Origin: Toxoplasma gondii ME49
Lineage: Eukaryota; Apicomplexa; Conoidasida; Eucoccidiorida; Sarcocystidae
DNA: 64,000 nt
Direction of reading: 5' to 3'
Assembly: GCF_000006565.2 (NCBI RefSeq)
Contig: NC_031479.1
Span: 4,304,289-4,368,288 of the forward strand
Shown here: positions 1 to 11,635 of the stretch, piece after piece
Layout: each line of letters begins with the position of its first letter
Numbering within the stretch: position 1 is the first letter of the stretch
The notes under the pieces: model-generated
Database searches by the model: none
The model's input: the letters and a program-made list of their open reading frames with translations, nothing else
Told to the model about the DNA's origin: nothing
Position numbers and translations under genes: made by a program

Positions 1-991
1 CTTTTTCCTTTCTGTCGGATCTCTCTGCTCCTCTGTCTTTCACTTTCTCGCAAAAGCGTCGCCGCTTCTCCCACCCACAGAAACGGCGTAGGATTTTCTT
101 CAGCGTGGCGCAAACGCCTCCCCTGTGTAACGCATGCAGGTCTTCATGCAAGATCGATCTCCGTTTCTCTCGGTCCTTCGCTCTCCAACCAGAAAGACGA
201 ACCATTTGCTAGCCATCATCAACCTCTCCTCCAAGCACACAATCGCTGGCCTGTTCGGCTCTCAATTCCACTTTTCCTCCGCCTTTTTCCGCGCCTCTCT
301 TCTTTCGCTCACCAGCCTCTCTGCGAACCAGAGCACGGAGAAAAGTGGGCGACCCCACTGTGCATGCAGCGTCGGCAGCCTCTCCGAATAAAAGCCGCGG
401 CCGGAAAAGACGTTTTCTGTTTTCTCTCGGATCTTTTTGCAACAAGATTCGCAGACACACACCGCTTGCAACCGAGCCGAGATCCGTTTGTCGTCTCCAC
501 ACTTGGTGGAGTTCAGGTTAAGCGGGAGAGGCAACTTGACAGGAGCGGGTGCCCCAGGATCCCCTTGGCATCGCCCTCGCGTTGTGCTGCAACTCGATTT
601 CATCTTCCCATTCACAGCGGCATCTTTTGTTTTTTTCGTCCTTCCTCCTCTCCTCATTTTGCGTGGAACTCCATCTAGTCTAGCGTGAATGCTGTTTCTC
701 TCCATTTCTGCCTTGCCCCAGCCCGCGAGAAGCGCGACTTTCGTCGGCCTCCGCCCTGTTTCTCTGACCCGGTCAGAGATTCAGCCACACTTATTACAGC
801 CTGTTTCTTGTGTGTGAACTCCTTGGTTACGCTTGTCGAACGCGGCTGTTCCAAATTTCGACACCAAGCCTTTTCTCTCGGCTTTTCAGCATCTACTGCA
901 AGCGTTGTTAATGCGTGCATGCTGTGCGCTACACGACAGGAATACGTCAGGGCGGTAACTTTTTCGATTCTCCTGCAACGCGCCCAAGAAG
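1..991. other. Upstream region without a recognised gene
   Basis: No reading frame here has convincing protein character on either strand. The first 700 bases are rich in C and T on the plus strand. GCATGC words occur at several places, including 361-368 and 916-922. The right part probably holds the promoter and 5' leader of the zinc-finger gene that starts at 992. Confidence 0.5.
916..922 (+). promoter_or_regulatory. TGCATGC motif upstream of the zinc-finger gene
   Basis: The palindromic core TGCATGC lies about 70 bases before the start codon at 992. This word is a known apicomplexan cis-element, bound by ApiAP2 proteins and seen in Toxoplasma promoters. Its use here is inferred from position only; the word is common in this genome, and it could lie in the leader rather than the promoter. 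Confidence 0.35.
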
Positions 992-2272
992 ATGGGAAAG
1001 GGAAGCAATGCGTGCGTAAGTTCTGGAACACAAAATGTCTTAAGTTGCACGAGACGAATCGTTCCACCTCAGATAAAAGTCTCTCAACTTACATCAAGGG
1101 TCGCATGTGCACATCCTCATTCGCCATGATATGTATGTATGTATATATATATATATGTATATGTGTATGTACGCTTATGAATGTCACGATGTATTACTGT
1201 GGACACATTTTTGTGGAAGGGGTGGTGCAGCTAACTTGGTTTATTTCCAGCGCTGCGGCAGGTCAACGTCAGTTTTGCGTGTGAAGCAGTGGCGAACAGC
1301 ACGCATGTTTGTCTCCTCGCCAGAAAGCGCAGCCGCTCGAGAGAAAGATCCCGTGGTGGGTAAATCTGCCGTTTACCTCGTGTGTCCAAGCGACGTATCT
1401 CCTTCGGTTCTCTTGTACGTTTCTGGAACTTTCTGTAGAAGAAAAACACCGCGCGTGCTCGCGCTGACGAGGCCAAGTCGAAGGAGCCCAAGTCGCAGCT
1501 GAAGTCGAACCAGGCGGCCATGTCGATCAAGTGCAAAGTACGTTTCAAGATTTGCGGGAAGGCCGAGGGAACTTGGTTCGTCCGGAACACGCGAAACCGG
1601 CTTGGAATTGACCGCTCGTGGCTGTCTAGTGTGTGTGCCTGTCACAAGAAAGAGTAAAAGAATGTTCTCCAAGTTTTTCCCGCTGGGTTTTGTCCGTAAA
1701 CCTCTTAAAATGAACAACCGGACACGGTCGACACAAAAAGTCCGTGGAGTAGACGCACGCGAAGGAGAGAGTAGACGTACAAAAAACGCATCTCTCGATT
1801 CTGCAGGTGCGCAGTCAGACGTCTGCAAATCGAAGGGCGGGTCTCTCACAGGTTTCCACCGTGCGTTGTAGGCTTTTCTGATGTTGTCTTTCGCGGCGGC
1901 CGTCTCCACGGTTTAAGGTTTTGCCGTTCTTCTTGTGGTCCTGTTCGTCTTCTCGTGCTGTATGGATGGCAAGCATAGAACACGTGTCTGTGGCTGAGGC
2001 CTGGAGTCACCTCAGTCTATTCGGTGCTGTGGTGTGTTTGTTCGACTGGAGTTATACAGTTCTGGACCGAGAGACACCCGCTCAGAGGCCAGTCAAGTTC
2101 CAGTCTGGTCTGGAATAGGCGCCAGAACGCATTTCTCCGAATGCTCTGTATGTTGTTTTAGGTCTGCATGCAGCCGTTCATGAAGACGCAGAGCGTCGCG
2201 CAGCTGAACGAGCATGCAGCGAACAAGCACAACAAGACAGTGGCTGAATGCTTCCCCGAGATGGCGAGCTGA
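992..2272 (+). CDS. Small C2H2 zinc-finger protein, ZNF706/At2g23090-like
   Basis: Three exons (992-1015, 1439-1537, 2162-2272) join in phase 0 at both junctions and give 77 residues ending in TGA. Donors are GTAAG and GTACG; acceptors are TAG. The N-terminal half is basic and Ala/Lys-rich, starting MGKGSNAC. The C-terminal half holds one zinc finger with C40-x2-C43 and H59-x4-H64. The phrase KSQLKSNQAAMSIKCKVC is typical of the small eukaryotic ZNF706/At2g23090 family (zf-met2 or 4F5-like), usually 70 to 80 residues, so the length fits. The biochemical role of this family is poorly defined; nucleic-acid binding is inferred. The family call is secure. The first exon is short and less certain, although its phase and length agree. 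Confidence 0.85.
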
Positions 2273-3125
2273 TGTTTTTTCGAGGAACTGTGGAAAGGAG
2301 CTCGACGCGGAAGGGAGCAGCCCGTTTTTTTCGGTAGACTCGAGGCACTGGAGAGCAGAGGTTTTGATGATTCAGGAGTTGATGCTGGCCAAACAGAAAC
2401 CGGAAATGGTCGCGCGAAAAATGGGGATCTCTGCAGAACGGAGCTGCGGGAAGGAAGACTGTTCGTGAGAAAAACGAACAAGCAACTGGAAACTTGTCAA
2501 TCTCACATTTTGTGTTGGTGGGAAGTAATGCGCGTGGGGGGTAGAACAGAAGACTGAACTGCGAACAACGGAGTATCAGATGCGGAGTCTGGAAAAAACG
2601 GAACTCGAAGTTATTCACGCAGATCATTGCTGTGCATACTGAAGTTTTGTTTTGGGGACTCGATTCCCCTGTCTGCTGCCTCTCCTGGTGGACTAGAGAA
2701 ATTCACGAAAAGCCTGCGGCAAAATGAATTCACACACATTCCCGTACAGCGTAGCCTCGATACAAGAAAAACAACACGCACAGAATCCGGCCAAAAAACA
2801 GCTCACCGCTTCCACGGCCAGTATGTATCCAATGGAAGATCCACAGGTACGTCCACGAGTCGAAAGCTTGTAGGCAGGAGTGCACATTTGCGGAAGAGCA
2901 CTCGCGAATTTGTACCGGGACCTGAATCCATTGTTTATTTCTCGAACACGTCTGCGGTAGAATTCAAACTCTAAACAGAACAAGAACAAGGTGAGTCCGC
3001 TCGACTTTGCCGTATATGCTCGCCAGAACACACAGAAGGTAGTGTAGGTGACGAAGACGCAAGACTGGTGCCAGCTCCGTGAGCGGACCCTGCACACCTA
3101 GTCTTATGCATGAATACATGTGGAA

Positions 3126-3130
3126 GTATA

Positions 3131-3165
<35 letters not shown>

Positions 3166-3166
3166 G
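3126..3166. repeat. (TA)n microsatellite
   Basis: An almost uninterrupted run of TA dinucleotides with one CA interruption, in the intergenic region before RPL7. Similar runs recur throughout the window, always outside coding exons. Confidence 0.9.
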
Positions 3167-3620
3167 CATCTACACAAATGCACGCACATCATGTGCATGC
3201 GTGATGCAGAAGAGGCAATGGGATGTGCGTTAGTGGCTCTCGTCGTTGCACGATCTCCCTTCAAAGTTTTGCATATCTCTGCGGACAGACTAGATGCATG
3301 CTTATACTAAATGGGTACGAAAGTCTCTGTTAGTGTGCCTCTGCGGTAAACGGAAGCGTGTCAGGTATCTAAAGGGGAGCACGTCCACCCGTTGAAAAAA
3401 CGACGAGACGCAAACACGAATCGCAAAAATAGAAGTTTCGCCAAATGTCTGGCTCCTAAAAATTCCCTGTTGTGTTGAGAACTCTCTGGTGCACGAATAC
3501 GAACGACGCGACATTTGCGGGAGACAGAGGACACCGACGACTGCCTGTCGGTGCCGATTGACTGGTCCGTTCGTCTCTCTGAATATTTGTAAATACCAGC
3601 ATTTTCCCCCCCACAAGAAA

Positions 3621-3756
3621 GTTACCGGATTTGTCTAGTGAGGAATCGAGCAGCACCTAAACAAAAAGAAAGCAAATCAACAGAGTGCGTTACCGGATTT
3701 GTCTAGTGAGGAATCGAGCAGCACCTAAACAAAAAGAAAGCAAATCAACAGAGTGC
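3621..3756. repeat. Perfect tandem duplication, 2 x 68 bp
   Basis: The 68-base unit beginning GTTACCGGATTTGTCTAG at 3621 is repeated without change from 3689 to 3756. Both copies end in AACAGAGTGCG. The duplication is intergenic and includes no recognised gene. Confidence 0.95.
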
Positions 3757-5399
3757 GATCCACAGCATAAAGACTGGGACAACAATGGGGGAGTATACCG
3801 GTATACCTGAATATCGGTGAAAGGACTTGCGTCTGCACAGAGCAAGAGTTATATGAAGGTGGTAGACGTAGATACGACTGCGGAAAACATAGTCATACAA
3901 GTCTTCAATGGAGACTAACGACACGCAGGGTGGGTGTTTCTGTAAAGTCCTCCATGGGCGAAAACTGTCCATTACATCGGATGTGCATTTTTATCGTTGG
4001 GTCGAGCAGAGGAGTGTTGACGACGGTGATTATAGACATTTGCCTCCAGAGATTGCAGTTGGCATGTAGCAGGGGAAGTTCTGGAGGTAACTGTTGTGAT
4101 CCCTTTTTTCTGTCCAAAACCATAGACTCCTTTCGTTCGAGATTTGTTTGATTGTATACGCGGAGGTGTGAAGTGTTCTGAACCCAGGTCTGCGGCTTGT
4201 TGTCTGTACGTTGTTGCCTCATCGTTTCGTGTTCTCTCGGCTGTACCGCTGCTAAACAGCCTTCCACGGTGTCTCTCTTTTCTGTGTCAAGAGAAACCGA
4301 AACCATGTGACGGCAACTTTAGTCCCATCCTCTCACAGTTTCTAGGTCATCTTCCTCCATTCGTGAATGCTCAATCTTTAATGTTGCGCAGACCCAGATG
4401 GGTCAAGGAGTGGAAGCTCGTTCGATTTCCGTCAAGTTCTGGATCTGTAAACGTGGAGCCTCTGGTTCTGTTTATACATCCACAATTTTCAATGGCAGGT
4501 CGGGAACAAATTGTCACCAGGTGTTCGTACCGCAGCTCATGCATCAGATCTCACAGTGAGCTACAGCTCCTAGGAGAAGAACGGAGGAGGACGAACGGTT
4601 CTCAGGCCACTTTGTACCCTGGACAACTCATCCCAGATGAGACACGACTATTTCAACACTTTTCACACATAGCATTTTAACTGACAAAGGCGGAGCTTCT
4701 CCCCGCCGTCCCTGAATGAAACATTCCCGTGCAGCCTTCAGGTTGAGCGTGTGGGGTGGGGAAAGCGTGAAAACCAAGAACTTCTTTTTTTTTACTAATC
4801 TGAATAAAAAGGCCCTGAAAGTGACAAAAGGTTCATGAGCACGTCGGTTCTCCTGGCTGGCTTCTTCGGTTAATGTACCAGCGCTCGCTCTAAGCAGATG
4901 TGTAGCCTTGTGCCGCGTCTCGCAGTCGTGTGCAACGTGTTAATCTCTTGCGAATTTTTTTCCGTTCTCCTGCGAAATCACGCAGAAAAACGCAGTCTCA
5001 CCACTGTAGACTCCCGCAAGTTTGCCTAATTGCCATGTCTCAAAGAAGTTCTCAACGGAACAAACAGGCCTATGAAACAGGGCCCTGAGGACATGTAGGC
5101 CGCGCTTCTTTCACTTTCTTGCCGACGCTAATACCAAGCTGCCCACAAAAAGAGCGTCCGTTTCTCTGCACCACGCCGGTGACAATCTCGTAAACCAACA
5201 GGCGCCTTGGCACGCACGTCGGTGGTGAGGAATTATGTGAGGCTCTCGAGCGTCGGAAAGGCAATACGGCAGCAACCAGCTTTCTGGCTGGGCCAATCTG
5301 CCCGCGGAATGCTGTCAAGATCTCGCCCTCTCACCCTCTTCCTCCGTCTCCCTCCGTGACGCCCTGCGCACGCGTTTGCGGGGAAGAATTTCCGTGATG

Positions 5400-5407
5400 T
5401 GCATGCG
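5400..5407 (+). promoter_or_regulatory. TRP-1-like GCATGC element upstream of RPL7
   Basis: TGCATGCG fits the element [T/C]GCATGC[G/A] that I recall as TRP-1, described in promoters of Toxoplasma ribosomal protein genes. It lies about 145 bases upstream of the RPL7 start codon. Position and sequence fit; function is inferred. Confidence 0.5.
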
Positions 5408-5551
5408 TTGGCCACCCTACTACAGTGATAGAGCTGAGATTCGCCACGACGCAGCAAGAGGACCTTTGGGAAACAGTCTGTCCTGTTCTTCTTTTCTTGC
5501 GCTTTTGGCTTCGTTCCGATCGTCCGCGAGTCTTCCCCTCGTTTTTACACA

Positions 5552-8500
5552 ATGGCGGTAAGTCCGTTTCCCCAGAGAAAACCCAGTGTTTCAGCGCGGG
5601 AGGGCGCCTTGGCGCCCGCGACCGGCCCGTCACGGACGGAGAAGAGATCGACAATTTGGAGTTCTCTGATCCACAAAGGTATTCGCGTCCTTCGATGTGA
5701 AACAAGTCCTTGTCATCCTCACCTTATAAGGCTGAGTTTTGCGACACTTGGCCAGCGTGTACACAGAGGGAAATCGGGTTCTGGCCGTGTATGTACACTC
5801 CCCCCACAGCATCATTTTTCTGGGGCCGGCCGTCGCCGATTCTGTGCGGAGCTTTTCGAGGCGTTTTTGTTTCCAAGTCTCTTTCGTGTGTTTTTTCGGA
5901 AAACGTCCCCGGCGAAGAGGCGTTAACCAGGGAGTTCCCGCTTTACTAAGCGTCGTTGCCTGCTTGCTCTGGAACCGTGGCCAGGCGCGCATGCGGTGGA
6001 TGCGACAAGATCGCCGGCTCGCTGTACATCCCAGATGCTGGGGAAGAAAGATGGATATTTTCGTTTTTGTCGTTTGGCTGAGTTTGGTTGCGCGGCAGAA
6101 ACCAACATTTGTCGCTGGAGTTGCACAGCATACATGGTGCGGGGAGGGTGGAGGCCACTCCAGAGCAACAGAGCGCGCCTCAATGCACACTTTTTTTAAA
6201 GATTGTGGATGTTTTGAGCGTTCGTGGAGTGCCGGAATCAGTTTCTGTGGAACTGTTCCGTGGCCGCTGTTGACTGCAAAACAGTCATGTGTTCAGTGCA
6301 GCTCCAGTATGCAGAACCGTCGCCCCGGTGTCGGCGATCGGAGGTGTCGCCGTCGCGTGGTTGCAACGCATGGACCGGAGACGTGAACGCTGCAAAAATT
6401 CTTTCGTGTGTTTTCCCTATGAAGCGCTTCCTGTAGCGTTTTCATTCGAGAGTTCTGTACTCCCCGGTTCGAGATTACGCGTCTGTAGGGGTTGTGCACA
6501 GTGCCCGGGTCGCGTGTGTCCCCGTAGGATTTCCTGTAAATTCCAAATTCATCCACGAGGGTCCAAGGTGAAAGAAGGTTTGTTAAATTCGTGTTGTGGA
6601 GGCAGGCCGAGTTCGCGTCACCTGTCGCCAGGTTCTCGTCCACCTCCAGCTTCTTGTTGATGAGGACTGACTTTCTTTGCCTGACATTTTCTTCAGAAGC
6701 AGGAGACGAAAGTGACACGCATTGCACATGAAGAAAATAAGTCAAGGGAACTCAGTGGGCGATTCGCGTTGCCTACAGGTCGGCGTCACCGTGCTGCTGT
6801 GTGTAGTTATCTTGCGTGTATACCGGGGCCATTGTTGGTGCGTGTTTCGTTTATCTCCTTTTCAGGACCGGTACTCTGTGAAGCTGTTGCGGCCCATGGA
6901 GGGCGTCCCCGTCCCCGAGCGGACCAAGACCAAGATCGCCCGGGACGTCAAGCTTCTCAACAAGATGAAGCAGGCGAAGGAAGCCCACGCAAAGGTGCGT
7001 GGAGGCGAAAGACATACGTTTTCTGTTCTGTAGATGGTAGAGACATCTGAGTGGACACGCAGTGTATGCCGCGTGAACGGTTCGGCTTATATCCGGGTCT
7101 CTGCGGGGCCAGGGTAAATGGGCAGGTCCGCCAGAGCTGTCCTCGGTGTTGTGGGTGTGTGTCGCAGCGCAAGTTTTGAGAAGTTTACGGGCGGCCTTTC
7201 CAGCAGGGTTTCCTGAGGCAAGGAAGCAGAGGGAAGAATTGCACGCAGCGAGCGCGAGAGGCGCTTGAAAGCAGGGAATAAGATCGCGTTCTGTGTGTGC
7301 TTTTTCCAATCTCCCTCTCTTTTCAGAAGGTTCATGCACAGCGTCATGCGCTCAAGATGAGGACATACAAGTATGTCAGCGAGTACAGGAAGGAGAGAGA
7401 GAACCTCATCAAGCTGAAGCGCGAGGCCAAGGCGAAGGGTGAGTTTAGACAGAAGAAACGTACGTTATCTGTTTGTCGATGCCTATCTCGGCAGATGCAG
7501 CACTAAAAGTGCAGACGGTGTGAAATCACGAGTTAGGGCGTGCCATAATAATAGTCTTCTTCCCGTCTGCGGTACATGCTTTCAATACAGATTCAACGCT
7601 TTTCAGAAAATATCAACCCTGTGGCTTTTTCGGAAAATGTTGTGTGTGTGTTAGATTGTACATTGTACGTGTTCTAGGCGCTTCGATGATGCTGTGCTGT
7701 GCTTCGCTGGATGGTTATTGCAGCTTCATATTCGCAGTTTTTTTTCTGTATCACTTTGTAATTGTTCACGTTCCCGTTTATCGGCAAGCCCTGCCCTCCT
7801 GAGAGTTTACAGTTCAAGGCCCTGTCTGAACATAAGCCGCAGTGATAAGCTTGCGTGTTGTGGACTGAGTTGTCGCCTACCCGGCAGTTGATTTTTGTGC
7901 CCATTCAGGGGAAGACATCCTCCCGTGTACCCTCGTGGTTCTGAGGGTGTCCCGAGTCGCGTGGGATGACAAGCACTTACCGACGGAGTTCTGAGAATGC
8001 TGTCGAATTACGTTTCCAATCGCTTACTGATCCGCGACCGTTCGTTAGCGTTGTGTTTTTTCTCTGTGCTGCCTCCTCCTTCACCTTGTTGCTGTGCATC
8101 GCGTGGCGTCTGTTCGCCGCCACTCGATCTCGTGCCTTTATCGATGTCAAACGTCCATGGTCTTGCGAGCTGTTCATTTGTGTCGGCTCTTTGGGGAGAC
8201 TCAGAGTTCTTTCTCCGCGTATACCTCGACCTCAGCGTGTTTCTGTGGAGAACTCTACAGTGTTCTCGAAGTATTTTCGTGGGGGTGTATGTCTGTCCCC
8301 GTCGGTCGCTCTGTGGATGTGGAACGGCTGTGCCTCTCATTTCGCACTCCTGTGTTCACGGTTTTGCAACGACGCGTTCTTTTCAGGTGGCTTCTACAAG
8401 GAACCCGAGGCAAAGGTTATCCTGGCCACTCGCATCAAGGGTATCAACAAGCTTGCTCCCAAGCCGAAGATGATTCTCCGTCTCTTCCGGCTGCGCCAGC

Positions 8501-9228
8501 TCCACAACGCGGTCTTCATCAAGGTCAACAAAGCCACCATTGAAATGTTGAAGGCTGTCCAGCCCTTCATCACTTACGGCTACCCGACCCTGAAAACTAT
8601 CCGCCAGCTCATCTACAAGCGTGGCTACGGTAAGCAACTCTTCATTTCTTGTCAAGTGTGCTTTTTTCTGTCTCGTACACGTTATATATTTGTGTATATC
8701 TTCCTAGGACATGCCAGGTGTCCAAAGTCCCGTACAGGTACCTGTGCATGCATATTTGTAGGTGTATACAAACTAGGTCTGTTGTAGATGTCGATCCTTA
8801 TGTGGGTGTGAAGGTGTGAACTTGTATATGTTTTATGTGGCTGTTTGACCGCGTGCCTTTACGCGCGAGTGGGTTCTCAACAGGAGGGAGGCAACTTGGG
8901 AATAAGTGGAACCTGTGGTATTTCATTGTATTTTTTCGTAGCTAAGGTCGGCAAGCCCGGCGCCCACTCGCGCATCCGCCTGCAAGCGAACGACATCGTG
9001 TCCCAGCACTTGGGCAAGTACGGCATCCACGGAGTCGAGGATTTGGTTCACGAAATCTACACTTGCGGCCCGTACTTCAAGCAGGCGAACAACTTTTTGT
9101 GGCCGTTTAAGCTCAACTCTCCCCGCAAGGGATTCACCAGCAAGCGCCACGGCTACAACGAGCCCCGCAAGGGAGACTGGGGTAACAGAGAGGAAATGAT
9201 CAACGAGTTGGTCCAGCGAATGATCTAA
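5552..9228 (+). CDS. RPL7: 60S ribosomal protein L7 (uL30)
   Basis: This is a structural protein of the large ribosomal subunit. Five exons join in frame: 5552-5557, 6866-6994, 7327-7438, 8387-8629 and 8942-9228, giving 258 residues and a TAA stop. The basic N-terminal helix contains [16 protein letters not shown]. The globular core has [60 protein letters not shown] and [13 protein letters not shown], all hallmarks of the eukaryotic L7 family, whose usual length is about 240 to 260. Exon 1 is only ATG GCG followed by GTAAGT, a minimal initiator exon. Where other eukaryotes read GYGK, the exon 4/5 junction reads GYAK. Introns 1 and 3 are long (1308 and 948 bases); intron 2 carries a TRP-2-like element. 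Confidence 0.95.
7082..7096 (+). promoter_or_regulatory. TRP-2-like element inside RPL7 intron 2
   Basis: TCGGCTTATATCCGG differs at one base from TCGGCTTATATTCGG, the sequence I recall as TRP-2, a conserved promoter element of Toxoplasma ribosomal protein genes. It sits in intron 2 instead of upstream of exon 1. A weaker inverted match (12 of 15) lies in intron 3 at 7826-7840. Regulatory use is inferred. Confidence 0.45.
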
Positions 9229-11635
9229 AAGCAGACGGCGTCCGCGCGGGAGGGTGGCCGAGGGCCGCTGAATCTCGTGCACGTGGTGTCTTTGTTCTGT
9301 AGTGAAGCAACTGCGCATCCAACTCTCACCGTCCAATCGTAACAGTGACTTCTGGAGAAAAACAGAGACGGTCGTTGCCGGCCGTGTATTCGAAAAGCGC
9401 GGCGGAAGCGACGGAGATATGCCGGGAATCGGAAGCTCTCTTCGCGAGGCAAAAGCAAAGAGAGCAGACTTCATAAAATCAGGTGCATAGATAAAGAGGA
9501 CTAGACATGTCGAGCTGCACACGAGCGACATTCTGATTTTTAAGCTATGCACAGGTACAGCATGCAAAATGCATCTGATGCTCAACAAGCAGAAATAGAA
9601 TGCAATAGCCTGTGAATTCCTTTTCGCAAGCACCCGGATTGCACTGTAAGCCCAACTTTGTTGCGCGTGATGCATCCTGCACAGAACCCCGTCAAGACAC
9701 GTACCAAGGAAGTCATTGGAGCTGAGGATATTCTGTGGGCAAAGTCGTCTGCGCACGGGGTTCCTTCCACACGGCGAGGAGCCTTTTTCAGTTCACTCGT
9801 AGATCGACGTAATGGCTTCGCGTCACAAGTTCATTTGTACCGTTAAATAACAGTTAACTGGACAGAACGCCACTCGACGGGCGACAGAGAATCTGTGCGG
9901 GGGAGAGTACGTGATAACAGTTGAGAAAGAAACGCAACAGTGGTGTGTCTTTGTCTGATCAGTCACATACACAATTTACGAGACGTTCCTCGACAGAGAA
10001 GCGTCTGCCCCTGAAAGACACTCTCTTGCGGCCTCAACAACAGAGTCCACGGATTCTTCTGACAGAGGAAAGCGCAAGAAAGCAGATGAACTGTTAAGCG
10101 ACCCGCATCGAAGTGGAGACAGGAGAGAGTCGGTCGGCCCATTCCACTGTGAACGAGACCGATAGCAGTCTTTCGAGCATGAAAGTGTAGTGGTGGATAC
10201 CTGGCGTATCATTCCGTGGGTGCAAATGATGACTAGTTCACCGGACTGTTTCACTCCTTGAGAAACCATGAAATTTTTCTTTAGTCCGTCTCCAGTAGCC
10301 ATGGACAACGGTTTATTTGTGGCTGTGTCGCTTCTTGTCGAGGTCTTTCACCGATTTCGTTTGCTGTTGCTAACTTGAGTGAACGACACTGGGGCCGCTG
10401 GCAGTCAATGGCCGTATCCTTCTTATCAGACTCCAAGAACGAGAGGACCTAAATTCGTTCTGCGCTTCCGCACTTAAGTTACACATGCCTCTGTCGGACA
10501 AAAAGAGACCCCCTTAGCGTGTCAGGAATTGCAATTCAGCTCTTCAGCACGAGCGAGAGAATTTGGCTTCTCTGTGTCTTTGTTGATATTTTGAAGAGCG
10601 AATAAAACAGTGGATGAACGACGTCGAGCATGGTGCAATAACGCCACTCTGTGAATCATCTCTTCCACTTCTGGACAGAAAGGCACGTTGTGGTCTTCTA
10701 GTTTTGACCGTGCTACTCAGTGTGGCTGAATTTCTTGGGTAAGCCCAGAGTTGTTGAAGGTGTAGCATTCAGAGGCCTTGCTCTCCATCTATACTTTGCT
10801 ACCTGTCGCTGTCCCCATGTTGCCAAGATGCAGAAACCAAACTACCACGCAGTCGTCCACTTGTCGGGTACAAGCCTGAGTTTCAACGAGCGCATGAGAC
10901 GCTGCTAAACATGCATTTGACCCTTCAAGTGCGACAGAATCCTCATAGTCTGTTGCGTCTGCAAGTTGTCCAGATGTGTGCGTTTCACTTTCCACAAATA
11001 CGTGAATGCTCTACGGTACACGCCGCTGGATACGCGCGAAAAAGCAGGACGTGCTCTTGACTGCGACAGTCTCTACCTATCCCTATCTGCTCAAGTTTTG
11101 CTTCCGCATTTTTTCCCCGAAATTTCCAGCCCTTCAGCGGACTCTGCTGCGCTTTTTCGTGTGGTGTCCAGATGGGTTCTCGCCGCTCTTTTACGCATCC
11201 GTCTACGGTATACTTATCTCTAGCAGGATCGGTCTCGCGTTTAACTATACTATGTAGATCGCATGGCTCCTGGTACGTGGAGACCATACTGTCGGCGAGA
11301 CGGGATGTTTCACAGAAAAGGACTCCCCAATTGTTGGGCGATAGCAGTGGCCTTGTACCGGGTTCTCTGCCTCAGAATGCCACCGGTACGCGACAGCCAG
11401 AGACAAAACCTTTCAGCCAAACTCTGCACCTTTGCTGGCACACGTTGACATTCTTGTTCCCCAGCTATTTCACTGGCGAGGTGATGTTTCCGCTGTTGAG
11501 ACTGCCTTGCGGAACTACTCCCGCGAAAACTCATGTGCACGTGAAACAATGCTTTCGATTGAACGAGCGCACTGGAAAAAGATCAACGAGACTGAGAAAC
11601 TGAGAAAAGGCGAAGTCCGCGTCCTTTCAACACGC
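9229..11635. other. Intergenic region after RPL7
   Basis: RPL7 (plus) and the following minus-strand gene converge here, so both 3' UTRs should lie in this stretch. No reading frame has recognisable protein character, and no RNA gene was seen. Confidence 0.5.

Larger units (their letters stand above)
2273..5551. other. Intergenic region between zinc-finger gene and RPL7
   Basis: No gene is seen. The left part should hold the 3' UTR of the zinc-finger gene. The region contains a TA-rich microsatellite (3126-3166) and a perfect two-copy tandem duplication (3621-3756). The right end, from about 4900, should contain the RPL7 promoter and leader. Open frames at 4144-4680 and elsewhere show no family resemblance. 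Confidence 0.5.
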